DNA from: Flaccisagitta enflata
Taxonomy: Eukaryota; Chaetognatha; Sagittoidea; Aphragmophora
DNA length: 64,000 bases
Assembly: GCA_965153355.1 (NCBI GenBank)
Contig: OZ231126.1
Location: 32,054,001 to 32,118,000, forward strand
Direction: 5' to 3'
The translations under genes and the position numbers were made by a program. Positions 8,907 to 21,420 of this stretch are shown here, piece after piece (the stretch's first letter is position 1; the number at the start of each line of letters is the position of its first letter). The notes beneath the pieces are model-generated. The model had not been told where the DNA came from and did not search any database. It saw only the letters and a program-made list of their open reading frames with translations.

Positions 8907-10211
8907 TCATGAATTAATATCCGTTCCTGTCCAATGAAAGAGCCCCGGCGCTAGATTTCTGAGTAACGTACCTCTTGTGTTATTTAAGCTGACGATGGTG
9001 ATTTTTCTTCCCGAGTGCGCTCTTATCGTAAACCGCGGTCTGTGCCTTCTTTTAAAGGTCGAAAGTTTGTGCGTTCTGGAAGTTTTTCGCGAAGTTGCGG
9101 CGTAGTGAACGGCTGGTTTCGTGGTTGTTGTCGTTGACGGCGCGACCGTAGTTGATACTGAGTTATCGATGAATGTTACCACCGGCCGTCGCGAGTCAGT
9201 GTCTTTGCCGTTGTCCTGGCTTTTGTGGTCGTTGATGGCGATAGTCTTATCGTCTTCTGATTTTTGTTGTCCATGCGCGTGTCGACGATGATGCGTCGTC
9301 GATTCTACGTGATCATGAGGTGAATTGTCCACGCTATCTTTGTTTTTGTCCGCGTCGAGGTTGAATATGGAGGAGTCAAATGGCATTACGTCTACTACGG
9401 GGATGTCATGGTTTGTCGTCGTCGCAGGAGCCGAAGTGGTAACTGGAGTTGGTCGTGTGGTTGTCGTGGTCGATGGAATGGTGGTCAATGTAATTGTGGT
9501 GGAAAAGTCGGTTGTAGTGATGGGGGACGACGTCTTGCGCGTCCACCAACGTTCCGTGTGGGCCGATGTCGATGATGATCGGGATTTGACCGTTGGTTCT
9601 GCCTCCTCCGCTTCGTAGTCGAGCCTTTCCGCATCCTCTTTATCGAGGTTTTTCCACCAGGGTCGCTTGGTAGTGGAAGCTGGTCTGTTGACGGGATTTG
9701 CCCACCAGGGGCGCTCGGGGGTGATGGTGGTGGTGGTGTCGTTTGATACGATTTCTGGCAACGAATATTTCTGATTTTCGTAGGACCATCGCTGTCGGGA
9801 AATTTGATCGCCATCTTGAATGATGACCGGGTTTTGCTGTGGATGGAATCTGTCGTTCATGTCGTTGTCGTGATTATTCTTGATTTTGGGAAATTTGGCG
9901 TTGTTGTTGTTATGACCGGTATCTCGACGATGATGATAATCGCTTTTCTCTCCGTCGTACTTGGATGTTTGGGTGATTAGATTATTGTTCGCCGCTTGAT
10001 TGATGATGGTTGGCCGACGCCCTTGTTGTTCATGATGATGATGATTCGATTGATGGTTTTTGGGACGAGTGGTTTTGTCCTTGTTTACATTTTTGCGTTT
10101 GTTTACATTTTTGCTGGGGCCGGCTTTCTCGTTGGGGTCGACTACAACTCCTTCTACGATTTCGGGTCTGGAGTATATCCAAGGCTGATCGCGATTCCAA
10201 TTTTTGTAAAA
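8907..10211 (-). CDS. Unrecognised Thr/Asn/His-rich protein with RPWW motifs, large 3-prime exon
   Basis: A 434-codon open exon entered in phase 0 through acceptor tttccctcag. It begins FYKNWNRDQPWIYSRPEIVEG, then is low-complexity: basic/His/Asn-rich, followed by three tryptophan-doublet motifs (RPWWANP, RPWWKNL, ERWWTRK) spaced 20-40 residues apart, and Thr-rich blocks resembling O-glycosylated mucin-like linkers. The C-terminus is basic (KRRHRPRFTIRAHSGRKI). The stop is at 8907-8909. A very good donor, AGAG|GTACGT at 8971, could end the exon earlier, making the last 21 codons intronic. No family was recognised. Composition suggests an extracellular or disordered protein. Its length and consistent joining to two upstream exons make it a real gene. 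Confidence 0.7.
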   Translation of the reverse strand, partial: FYKNWNRDQPWIYSRPEIVEGVVVDPNEKAGPSKNVNKRKNVNKDKTTRPKNHQSNHHHHEQQGRRPTIINQAANNNLITQTSKYDGEKSDYHHRRDTGHNNNNAKFPKIKNNHDNDMNDRFHPQQNPVIIQDGDQISRQRWSYENQKYSLPEIVSNDTTTTITPERPWWANPVNRPASTTKRPWWKNLDKEDAERLDYEAEEAEPTVKSRSSSTSAHTERWWTRKTSSPITTTDFSTTITLTTIPSTTTTTRPTPVTTSAPATTTNHDIPVVDVMPFDSSIFNLDADKNKDSVDNSPHDHVESTTHHRRHAHGQQKSEDDKTIAINDHKSQDNGKDTDSRRPVVTFIDNSVSTTVAPSTTTTTKPAVHYAATSRKTSRTHKLSTFKRRHRPRFTIRAHSGRKITIVSLNNTRGTLLRNLAPGLFHWTGTDINS

Positions 10212-10250
10212 CTGAGGGAAAGAAAGAAAGAGGAAGAGAGAGAAAAAAAG

Positions 10251-10285
<35 letters not shown>

Positions 10286-10600
10286 CAGAAAGAAAGACAG
10301 AAAGAAAGACAGAAAGAAAGACAGAAAGAAAGACAGAAAGACAGAAAGAAAGACAGAAAGGAAACAATGAAAGACAGAAAGACAGAAAGAAAGACAGAAA
10401 GGAAACAATGAAAGAAAGATGGAGATAAGTATAGAAGGAAAAAGATGGAGATAAATAATGAAGGAAAAAGATGGAGATGAAGATGGGAAGAGATGGAGAT
10501 AAGGAAGGAAAGAGATGGGGATAAAGAAGGAAAGAGACGGAGATAAAGAAGGAAAGAGATGGAGATAATGACCGAGATGGAAGAAAAAGAAATTGAGAAT
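10212..10600. repeat. GAAA/GACAGAAA purine repeat
   Basis: Tetranucleotide and octanucleotide purine repeats lie just upstream (minus sense) of the large exon. On the minus strand they form a long CTTT polypyrimidine tract leading into its acceptor. Confidence 0.9.
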
Positions 10601-10692
10601 TTAAAGAAAGAGGGAGATAGAGAAGGAATAGAGAAGATATTTACCAGCTAGCCTAAAGGAGAGGTTGTTGTGCCACAACAACTATAAGTAAC

Positions 10693-10724
10693 TCAGGTCC
10701 GTCGGCCGTGTATCCGGCCTTGTT
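10693..10724 (+). mobile_element. Fragment of HINE-like 3-prime end
   Basis: Only GTCCGTCGGCCGTGTATCCG-GCCTTGTTT remains, i.e. the terminal hairpin and TTGTT of the family. Confidence 0.55.
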
Positions 10725-10779
10725 TGGTTTGATGTTTCATTCCTTCATTCATTCATAACATTGGTTAAATGATATTTAC

Positions 10780-10879
10780 CTGATCAGTTGAAATGTGGGT
10801 TTTCTGGTGAGTTTTCGGGTGGTAAATTTTAAAGTGGTTGGTCTGCTGATCGTTTTGTTGTTGGGGGTTCCTTCCGTCT
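10780..10879 (-). CDS. RPWW-motif protein, middle exon
   Basis: A 100-nt exon with acceptor cctgttttcag and donor GATCAG|GTAAAT. It reads DGRNPQQQNDQQTNHFKIYH...HISTDQ, a Gln/Asn/His-rich linker. Entry phase 2 and exit phase 0 match both neighbouring exons exactly, which is the main evidence. Confidence 0.68.
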
Positions 10880-11283
10880 CTGAAAACAGGGGAGAGAGGG
10901 TTCTTTGATGCGTCATCTCATCTTTTTGATGGAGTTTGTCTGTCCGTCCGTATATCGGTTAGCCAGGCCTTTTCCAAACTCACGCGGATGACGCATCTCG
11001 TTGCCTTGTTTCTTAGTCATTGGTAGTTCATCAGTTGTGTGAACGCATCCTTATTTTTGCGTTCATTGACATTGCCAAATTCACGGGCGATTAGAGTCCC
11101 CGCGTATAATGAACCGTCATGACCCTGTCTAGAGGCTATTGCCCATGAATGTATTATGTATATCGACTCTCAAAACCTCAACTCTTCACGCCTGTCCTCC
11201 CGCTCCTCCTCACACCCCCCCCCCAAAAAAAAAAGAAAACACTCCCACGAGTATTATAACTGCCGAAAGCCAAGGTCACTCAC

Positions 11284-11398
11284 CTGTTATCGAAAGTATT
11301 TCCTCGATCGGTCAGATGGGGATAAAACTTTTTGGCCCTTTCGTACTCTTGCTTTTTGACCGCTTGCGAATGAGCCTTCGTGCGAACCGCCAACTTCG
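11284..11398 (-). CDS. RPWW-motif protein, upstream exon
   Basis: A 115-nt exon with acceptor cccaaacag and a consensus donor AACAG|GTGAGT. It reads KLAVRTKAHSQAVKKQEYER then AKKFYPHLTDRGNTFDN, a basic, helix-prone stretch. Phase is 1 in, 2 out; the exit phase fits the exon at 10879. Upstream exons must exist beyond the (CT)n tract but were not identified. Confidence 0.65.
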
Positions 11399-11410
11399 CT
11401 GTTTGGGATT

Positions 11411-13430
<2,020 letters not shown>

Positions 13431-13500
13431 TACAGTTACACCCCGCTATAACGGACCCAAGAGTAACGGATAATCGCTAACAATGGATATGTGATCTTAG
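13431..13500. mobile_element. One end of a pogo-like MITE
   Basis: TACAGTTACACCCCGCTATA followed by ACGGACCC is the start seen in several small elements here. The other end was not found nearby. Confidence 0.4.
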
Positions 13501-14384
13501 CTACTTTGTGTCATTTCTTTTTATTGCAATAGCAGAAATCAACTGTATCTAGCCCGAAGAGCAAACCCAACTAACAAAGTGAAAGAGAAAAAGAAGAATG
13601 AGAAGAAGAAGAAAAAAAGACGAGCTTTCTTTCGTTTCTCTCGTAATAATTTGGACAAACATAAAAGTCCCTCCTCTTCATAATAGGCCAACCGCCGCCT
13701 GAGGTCTAGCGGTCCCATCATGTGGCTGGTACTTCTACGTCTTTTTTAACCACTTCTTAACGCTATTACCCCATCTGCATAATACCTCTTTCAAGTTTCA
13801 ATATTTCTACGCTAAAGCCCTTCGTCTTGCATTTGTAATTTCCATGCGACACTACACACTTGCAAAATACTTACCACTCAAACCTCCTACTCGTACCTCA
13901 TAGCCTCATCAGCCCATCTCTTTGCTAACTTCCGTCCCAGCCCATCATCAGCTAATGGCTATAACTTCTATTTTCTTTTGATTCGTTGCTTCTGTTTTCA
14001 TTTATGTCTATCGCCTGTGTCTTATCGCCTATTTCAACCCACTCCTACCCTCTTTAAGTCAATTTTCAGGAGGGAACTGGCCAAATTTTGCAGCCATAAT
14101 GACCAAAATCTTCTGTTTTTACCAAAACCAACTCATAATAGTGATAAACGAGCCTGTGCCTGTATCTCATTGCCTATTTCTACCCACTCCTACTCTGCCT
14201 CTTAGCATCTCTTTTTAGTCGCGTGCACGCGACTCTACAACCCGCTCCGTCGGTCCGTCCGTCGGTCCGTCCGTCCGTCGGTCGGTCCGTCCGTAACACT
14301 TTGCTTTTTTTCGTCTTTTTGGGTCGTCTGGAGTTATTTTGAGTCATTTTTTTGTTGTTTTTGAAAATTATTGGTTGCTTTTAG

Positions 14385-14990
14385 TCATTTTTGGTTTTTT
14401 TTGGTCAGTTTTGGTCATTTTGGTTATTTTGGTCATTTTGGTCATTTTGGTCATTTTTGGTCATTTTTGATTATTTTTGATTATTTTTGGTCATTTTTGG
14501 TCATTTTTGGTCATTCTTGGTCATTTTTGGTCATTTTTGGTCATTTTTGGTCATTTTGGTCATTTTGGTCATTTTGGTCATTTTGGTCATTTTGGTCATT
14601 TTGGTCATTTTTGACCATTTTTGACCATTTTTGGTCATTTTTGGTCATTTTTTGTCATTTTGGTCTTTTTGGTCATTTTTGGTCATTTTAGGTCATTTGG
14701 GTCATTTTTGGTCATTTTTGGTCAATTTTGGTCATTTTTGGTCATTTTTTGTCATTTTGGTCATTTTTGGTCATTTTGATCATGTTGATCATTTTGATCA
14801 TTTTTTTCATTTTTGTTCATTTTTGGTCAATTTTGGTCAATTTTGGTTATTTTTGGTCATTTTGGTCATTTTGGTCATTTTTGATCATTTTTGATCATTT
14901 TTGGTCATTTTTGGTCATTTTTGGTCGTTTTTGGTCATTTTGGTCATTTTTGGTCATCTTTGGTCATCTTTGGTCATACAGTCTGCTGGT
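14385..14990 (+). repeat. TTTTGGTCAT minisatellite
   Basis: About 60 units of a 9-11-bp repeat; in frame it would encode WSF/HFG repeats, which is not evidence of a gene. Confidence 0.95.
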
Positions 14991-15950
14991 TAAAGTCTGC
15001 TGGGTAAAGTCTGATGATTAAAGTCTGCTGGTTTAAATCTGCTGGTTTAAATCTGCTGGTTTAAGTCTGCTGGTTTAAATCTAATGGGTTAAGTCTGCTG
15101 GTTAAAGTCTGCTGGTTTGAATCTGCTGGTTTAAGTCTGCTGGTGTAAGTCTGCTGGTTTAAATCTAATGGTTTAAGTCTGCTGGTCTAATGGTTTAAGT
15201 CTGCTGGTTTAAGCCTGCTGGTTAAAATGATATTAAAGATAAGTATGGTTTAAGTCTGGTTTAAGTCTGGTTTAAGTCTGGTTTAAGTCTGGTTTAAGTC
15301 TGGTTTAAGTCTGGTTTAAGTCTGGTTTAAGTCTGGTTTAAGTCTGGTTTAAGTCTGGTTTATGTCTGGTTTAAGTCTGGTTTAAGACTGGTTCATGTCT
15401 GATTTATATCTGGTTTAGGTCTGGGTTAGGTCTGGTTTAGATCTGGTGTATGTCTGGTTTTTGTCTGGTTTATGTTTGATGTAGGTCTGGTTTTGGTCTG
15501 GTTTTGGTCTGGTTTTGGTTTGGTTTCATTCTGGTTTGAGTCTGGTTTGAGTCTGGTTTGAGTCTGGTTTGATTCTGGTTTGAGCCTGGTTTGAGCCTGG
15601 TTTGAGCCTGGTTTGAGCCTGGTTTGAGCCTGGTTTAAGTCTGGTTTAAGTCTGGTTTAAGTCAGGTTTAAGTCAGGTTTGAGTCTGGTTTGAGTCTGGT
15701 TTGAGTCTGGTTTGAGTCTGGTTTGAGTCTGGTTTGAGTCTGGTTTGAGTCTGGATTGAGTCTGATTTCAGTCTGGCTTAAATCTGGTTTATGTCTGGTT
15801 TATGTCTGGTTTATGTCTGATTTAGGTCTGTTTTCGGTCTGGTTTAATTCTGGTTTGAGTCTGGTTTGAGTCTGGTTTGAGTCTGGTTTGAGTCTGGTTT
15901 GGGTCTGGTTTGGGTCTGTTTTGGGTTAGGCTTAAGTCTGATTTTCGATA
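14985..15950 (+). repeat. TCTGSTGGTTTAAG and TCTGGTTTRAG minisatellites
   Basis: A 14-bp repeat gives way to an 11-bp repeat with several homogenised sub-blocks (TTTAAG, TTTGAG, TTTGAGCC, TTTATG), showing local amplification. Confidence 0.95.
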
Positions 15951-16125
15951 AGAAGATACAATAAGGAGTCAGGTCAGTTCAGTTATTTTTGTCCTGCACG
16001 CGACTTATAGGTGTTGGCCTTGTTTCTTCAACCAGCCAGTCCCCCTCCATCATTTTCCTTACCCCATCTTTCTCACCATCCATTTTCTAACAGTATCCCT
16101 ACTACCAAGACCTTCCCTCATTTTT

Positions 16126-16809
16126 AGTCGCGTGCACGCGACTCTACACCTTACCGTGTCGGTCGGTAGGTTGGTAGGTCGGTAGGTCGGTATGTCGGTA
16201 GATCCGTCATATTTTTAAAATTATGACTTTTTAAAGTATTTTAACACCCCTTACAAAATTAGGCGAACTGGGAGTTTTTCTTCAAATCATTCTCCTGTCT
16301 AAACGGTTTGAGCTACAGATGCCAGATTGGACTCAAATGAAAGAAAATTAAAATATCTTTCATTTGAGTCCAATCTGGCATCTGTAGCTCAAACCGTTTA
16401 GACAGGAGAATGATTTGAAGAAAAACTCCCAGTTCGCCTAATTTTGTAAGGGGTGTTATAGTAATTCAAGGTACTCTAGGGTATTTCAGGGTACTTTAGG
16501 GTACTTCAGGGTACTTTGGGGTACTTAATTAATTCTAGGTACTTTAGGTACTTTAGGGTAATTTAGGGTACTTTCAGATATTTTTTTGTATTTTGAGGAA
16601 TTTTTGGACATTTTTGGGTATTTTTGGACATTTTTGGGTAGTTTTGGGTAATCTTGGCTATTTTTGAGTATTTTTAGGTATTTTGGGTATTTTGTACATA
16701 TCTAGTGTAGGCAGGGTAGGCATGGTAGGCAGGGTATTTTAATGAGTAGGCAGGTAAATGTGTGTTATTGCAAAACGGAGCACGCGACTGTTGGCCTGTT
16801 GGGCTTGTT
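16126..16809 (+). mobile_element. HINE-like element carrying a large perfect palindrome
   Basis: Starts AGTCGCGTGCACGCGACT then CTACACCTTACCGTGTCGGT and GTAG/GTCG repeats. Ends GCACGCGACTGTTGGCCTGT-TGGGCTTGTT. It contains the palindrome at 16242-16458 and a GGTACTTTAGGGTA-type repeat at 16460-16600. Confidence 0.68.
16242..16458. repeat. Perfect 103-bp inverted repeat with 11-bp loop
   Basis: Left arm 16242-16344 and right arm 16356-16458 are exact reverse complements over all 103 bases (outer word TAACACCCC, inner word CTCAAATGAAAGA). The loop AAATTAAAATA is 11 bp. It sits in the core of a HINE-like element. Confidence 0.95.
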
Positions 16810-16906
16810 CTACCATGTCTTTCTCACCATTCATTTTCCAACAGTAACCCTAACACCAAGACTTAGACTGAGCCTCAGGGTTCCCAGTTGATGCCGAGGG
16901 CGGATC

Positions 16907-16908
<2 letters not shown>

Positions 16909-16990
<82 letters not shown>
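16909..16990. repeat. (GA)n microsatellite
   Basis: Pure GA run of about 82 bp. Confidence 0.95.
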
Positions 16991-16993
<3 letters not shown>

Positions 16994-17497
16994 CAATGAG
17001 GTCCCAACAAAACCTCTCAACACGGCCACGCCTACATTATCGTTATTATCAAAACTCGGTCTTCAGTTTCCCTTATCTAACCCCAAGGCAACGAGACAAC
17101 GCCTGCATTATTAATTTTTCTCATCATCAAACTCAGTTTACCCACTTTACCCCTGCAACTACCCTTTGATGACAATCCATGGCCCTGACGGCACCCATAC
17201 TGTGTCATCATCAATACTGCCAGTTTCCATAACGTAACAATGCTTAAACGATGATCGAAACATAACCATAGCCTCGCCCAGTCATCACCACGATCATTAT
17301 TTTCCACTTTGCTCTTATATCGGTCAGTATCTCATTACCACTTGGACAATTGCCCACTCAATCAATCATGATCATTAACATTTATTCAAATTTCTATCAT
17401 TGAACAGGATTTTCATCATCCCGCCCTATCAATTTGTATTTCTGTAGTTTTCTCGGTGCTTTCTTTTTTTTCCCCCCTCAATCTTTTCGCCAATGTT

Positions 17498-17606
17498 CTT
17501 TTTTCTTCTTCTTCTTCTTCTTCTTCTTCTTCTTCTTCTTCTTCTTCTTCTTCTTCTTCTATTTCTTCTTCTTCTTCTTCTTCTTCTTCTTCTTCTTCTT
17601 CTTCTT
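17498..17606. repeat. (CTT)n microsatellite
   Basis: About 109 bp of CTT with one TATTTC interruption. Confidence 0.95.
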
Positions 17607-17819
17607 GTTTCCTTAAATCTATCATTGGCTGAAAAGCACCTCTGAGCTCGCGTTGTTTATACCCAAGAGCGCCATCTTCGGCGACCATTATCATCCATTT
17701 ACTTCTTTTCTTGGTATTCATTCATTGTGATAGATAACTGTCCTAGTCGGTAAATCGAACGTTTTTAACAATAATTTTTACATCGTAAGATAGATGCCCA
17801 GGATGGTATAGATGATGGG

Positions 17820-20800
17820 ACTCATTTGGTTTCAGGTCACCTACTCAATAGGCTGTAGTTGAAAGATAAATTCTCCACTCACTGATCTCATTGGGGATTT
17901 TTATCACGGGTATGGGTCTTAGGAATGGAAGGAAATTCATTTGACATCAATATTGAAGGGTCTAGTTGCGCGCGATTTGACCACAATATGCAAATGAGAT
18001 TTCAATGATTTTTAAAAAGTATCAGTTAAACTGATTAAAGCCATTTCCCTGTGATATGAAATAAAAACATAACGCGGAAGTAAAATGTGTACTACAAATT
18101 TTTTTGTCACTGTATCATTGCTGCAGAGGTTGGAGGAATGTGCAGGTGGTTGTGGTGGACAAGGTGGAGGAGGGGGAGGAGGAGGAGGAGGAGGAGAGAG
18201 AAACGGTAAATATGCGTTTTAGCAATTTTGGCCGGCTTCATTTTTTTGATTGAACGAGCAAATGTGTTCAAAGTGTTTCTCCTAGAGGTTAATGGAGATG
18301 TATATTCCATGTCAAGATACACTTATCTAGTTTACGGGTCCCTGAGGGGCCCATTCAGGAGCCCCTTCAGGGAACCTAATGAACTGCAAATAGTAAGAAA
18401 TGACCAAACATTGGCTCGATAACAATGAAATGCCAAATTGTCTTTTCAGATACTGTCTTCTAGTAGAGGAGAGGAGAGGAGAGTGGAGAAGGACTATATG
18501 TGAATAAGAGTAAAGGCTTGGGACCCCTGATGGACCCCTCCAGATAGCTCAAATGACCCAAAATGACCAAAAATGGCTCAAAATCTTATCACTTGTCATG
18601 CCATTTTTCTCTAACATCGAAAGACTGGTTCATTACACCTTCAGGCTGGATATGGAATCATAATTCCATTCATTCATTTGTTCATTCATTTATTCATTCA
18701 CAGAATATGAAATGATTTATATGATAACTGACCAATCTATAAGAAGCCGCTGCTCACACTTAACAAGGTCATTAGACCTTGGTCGCGTGGTATCTAAGGT
18801 TATGAAGGTAATTAGGGTACTAATAATAACCTAAAATACCTATATTAATATTCATCTAAGAATATCTATCATTGTATACTCTTTTTCTTCTTTTGTCGAA
18901 GCGTTGAACTCTCAAACAATCTTTTAGCTTGATCAACTTGAGCTTCTGCCAGGATTGTTTGAAGAGAGCTGAAAAATCCTCATTTTGTAATTGTGTTGAC
19001 AATAGCTAAGTTTTAATGTTAGATTAGAGGTGTCATTTCCACCCCTATTGAATCGCCCCGTATCCTTGCCACACAGAGGCAGCTAAAAGTGGTATAAAGA
19101 TGGTAAATGAGAAAGCGACTCGCTGTTAAACCAGACCTGAATAGATTTATAGGTGCGGACACGCACCTCTATAAGAGGCTTTGTCCATACGTCTGTCCAT
19201 CTATCGGTCCATGTTGATTGAGTTGAAAAGTGCAAAACGCGCATTTTCGATGCTGCAGTTGTGATTGTCTGTGTGTGGTGTGGGCGAGGGTGTGGATAGG
19301 AGTTACACGTCCCTGCCAACCCGTCCGCAATGATATTGTGACCCGCGTCACTTGTTTGTACAGTGCCAGTTTCAAGTCTGCGATAAAAAGTGGGGCAAAG
19401 AGCTAAATTGATGATTTTACCATGAGTGAATAACATGATTTATTAATCAATCGATGAAACAAAGAATGTATGAATGAATCAGTCAATGAATCAATCAAGG
19501 TATGAATGAACAAAAGAATAAATGATTGGATGAATGAATGGACTTTCTATTCCATAAATATAGTGCAGGTGTGATGAACTAATTCATCTACTTTAAAGCG
19601 AACAAAATAAAAACATGCCAAAAATAAAAACATGTCAAGATTTTAGTCATTTTTGGCCGTTTTGGGTCCTTAAAGCCCGTCGGAAGGGCCCCAAGGGAAT
19701 CATAAACCTCTGTATTCTCATATACCTCTCCTGCCCTAGATGATAGGGCATGTACACGTCTATACAGATAGATTGGCACTTCATTGTCACAAAAGAGAAC
19801 CAGTCATCCAAGGGCAATATGAGGTCAGCGATATCCATTGCCCCACTTCGTATCTCAGTGGGGGGAAGCAGGGGAGTGGCCTTGAAAAGGACACAGTCCT
19901 GTAGAACATATTGGGACTTTCATTCATTCGTCCATCCTCCCACCCATCCATGATTTGAGGCCTTTGTGAGTAAAGATCTGGGAGGGATGATAAGAGGCTT
20001 GTTAGAGGCCATAACAGGCTCATTCAAGACCTGAGAGGGCTGATTTGAGGCCTGATTTAAGTACTGAATGGGCTGATTTGAGGCTGGGGAGGGCTGAATT
20101 GAGGCCCAAGAGCCCTGAGAGGCCAAAGAAGGCTAATTTGAGGCCCGAGGGACCTGGTTTGATGTCTGAGAGGCATGATCTGAAGCCCGACAGGCCAGTA
20201 TGAGGTCTGTGAGACCTGATTTTAGCCCTGAGAGGCCCAAAGGGGGGTGGCATTTGGACAAACAAATGGACAGCAGGACAGATGCTTGAACAAGTCCCTG
20301 TGTGTTCAAAAGGACTTCATTTCCTTTGGAGCCGCTGCCCAAAAAAGTGACTGAAAACGCTAATATTTTGGTCATTTATGACTGTTTTGAGCCTCTAGAT
20401 AACCCTGGATGGGCCCCCTTGGGGTCCCCTAGCCTTAATTTGTGTACCCCACCACCAGATACACCAGATAACAGTATATTAACATAAAAATTACAGCTCC
20501 ATTAACCTCTCAGGAGAAACCGGGACAAAAAGCTCATTATTGAACATTTTAGCTATTTTGGGGAGCCAAGAGGACCCCTAAAGGGGCCCATAGGGGCTAC
20601 TATCATCTATTTCTTTAAATTCATATTCTTCTTCTAAATAAGGTTCAAACAAGACCGATACCAAGGTTTTTCATCAATCCATTGATTAGAAATAAAAAGA
20701 ACAAGGTGAGTCATAAATCAAACAGTTCTTCCCATTTTCGCGATTTTCGCGCATTTTACCGCTTGCTTAAAGCAAGTGGGCCCCCGGTGAAATAGATCAA

Positions 20801-21130
20801 AATGAGTATGAAAATTGTAAGATCCATCTTCTATTACATTAGTTTTGATGAAAAAATGTTAACCAAATGCTAATATCAGCCTAGGCAATCAATTTTCTAC
20901 CCTACATGTAGTGGCTAATTCAGGCCACTACAACAAAAGTTGAAAAATCCATGAATCTCATTTGCATATTGTGGTCAAATCGCGCGCAACTAGACCATCG
21001 AAATATGTACTAAAACTGTCATGGATTACTTCCTAAAGGTCTAAACCGTAATGAAAATCCCCAATGGTAAAGGTGAAGGCAGTTTTCATCATTTCACTAC
21101 AGCCTACTACTCAACCACTCACAATATCGA
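17820..21130. mobile_element. 3.3-kb element with ~200-bp inverted ends
   Basis: The left end (about 17840-18012) and right end (about 20944-21122) are inverted copies. Shared words include CTAGTTGCGCGCGATTTGAC, CACAATATGCAAATGAGATT, ATTGGGGATTTT and AGGCTGTAGT. The ends are diverged but collinear. The interior has no recognisable transposase; it holds a HINE-like copy at 19151 and short GAGGCCTGATTTGAGGC repeats (19960-20250). Confidence 0.55.
19151..19350 (+). mobile_element. HINE-like element, GGTGCGGAC variant (5-prime end clear)
   Basis: AGGTGCG-gaca-CGCACCT then CTATAAGAGGCTTTGTCC and GTCT/GTCC repeats. CCGTCCGCAATGATATTGTG at about 19320 is the sub-terminal inverted copy. It shares this alternative 3-prime sequence with 21175-21420. 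Confidence 0.6.
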
Positions 21131-21174
21131 CAAAATGATGGCATCACCCCGCTTTATTAACTCTCTGTGTTTTT

Positions 21175-21420
21175 AGTTGCGGACATGCAACTCTACAAGA
21201 GGCTTTGTCCGTCCGTCCTTCCATCCGTCCGTCCGTTCGTCCGTCCCTCGTGGGCACAAGTCCAAAAAGTGGGGAAAATGAGTGTTTTAGAAGCTTTTTG
21301 TGTATGTGTCTGTGTTGGAAGGGGGGTTGGGTGGGGCATTGGATGTGGATGGGGGTTGGCTGCCCCTGCCCACCCGTCCGCAACGATATTGTGACCCCGC
21401 GTCGCTCGTACTTTGAGGGA
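21175..21420 (+). mobile_element. HINE-like element, GTTGCGGAC subfamily
   Basis: AGTTGCG-gaca-TGCAACT then CTACAAGAGGCTTTGTCCGT and GTCC repeats. CCCGTCCGCAACGATATTGT at about 21374 is the matching sub-terminal repeat. The GGCC hairpin end seen in other subfamilies is not evident. Confidence 0.6.

Larger units (their letters stand above)
14217..16024 (+). mobile_element. HINE-like element loaded with minisatellites (1.8 kb)
   Basis: 5-prime end AGTCGCGTGCACGCGACT (perfect palindrome) then CTACAACCCGCTCCGTCGGT and GTCC/GTCG repeats. The 3-prime end is GCACGCGACTTATAGGTGTT-GGCCTTGTT. Everything between is satellite: TTTTGGTCAT units (14385-14990), TCTGCTGGTTTAAG units (14985-15240) and TCTGGTTTRAG units (15243-15950). 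The core is thus a load of unrelated tandem repeats inside conserved ends. Confidence 0.7.

Noticed and set aside
14371-15021. Open frame encoding WSFLVIFGHF repeats
   Set aside because: Direct translation of the TTTTGGTCAT minisatellite inside a HINE-like element; no start context or splice sites.
18107-18322. Short minus-strand frame near TGCTGCAGAGG
   Set aside because: Lies inside the 3.3-kb inverted-ended element, includes (GGA)n, no similarity.
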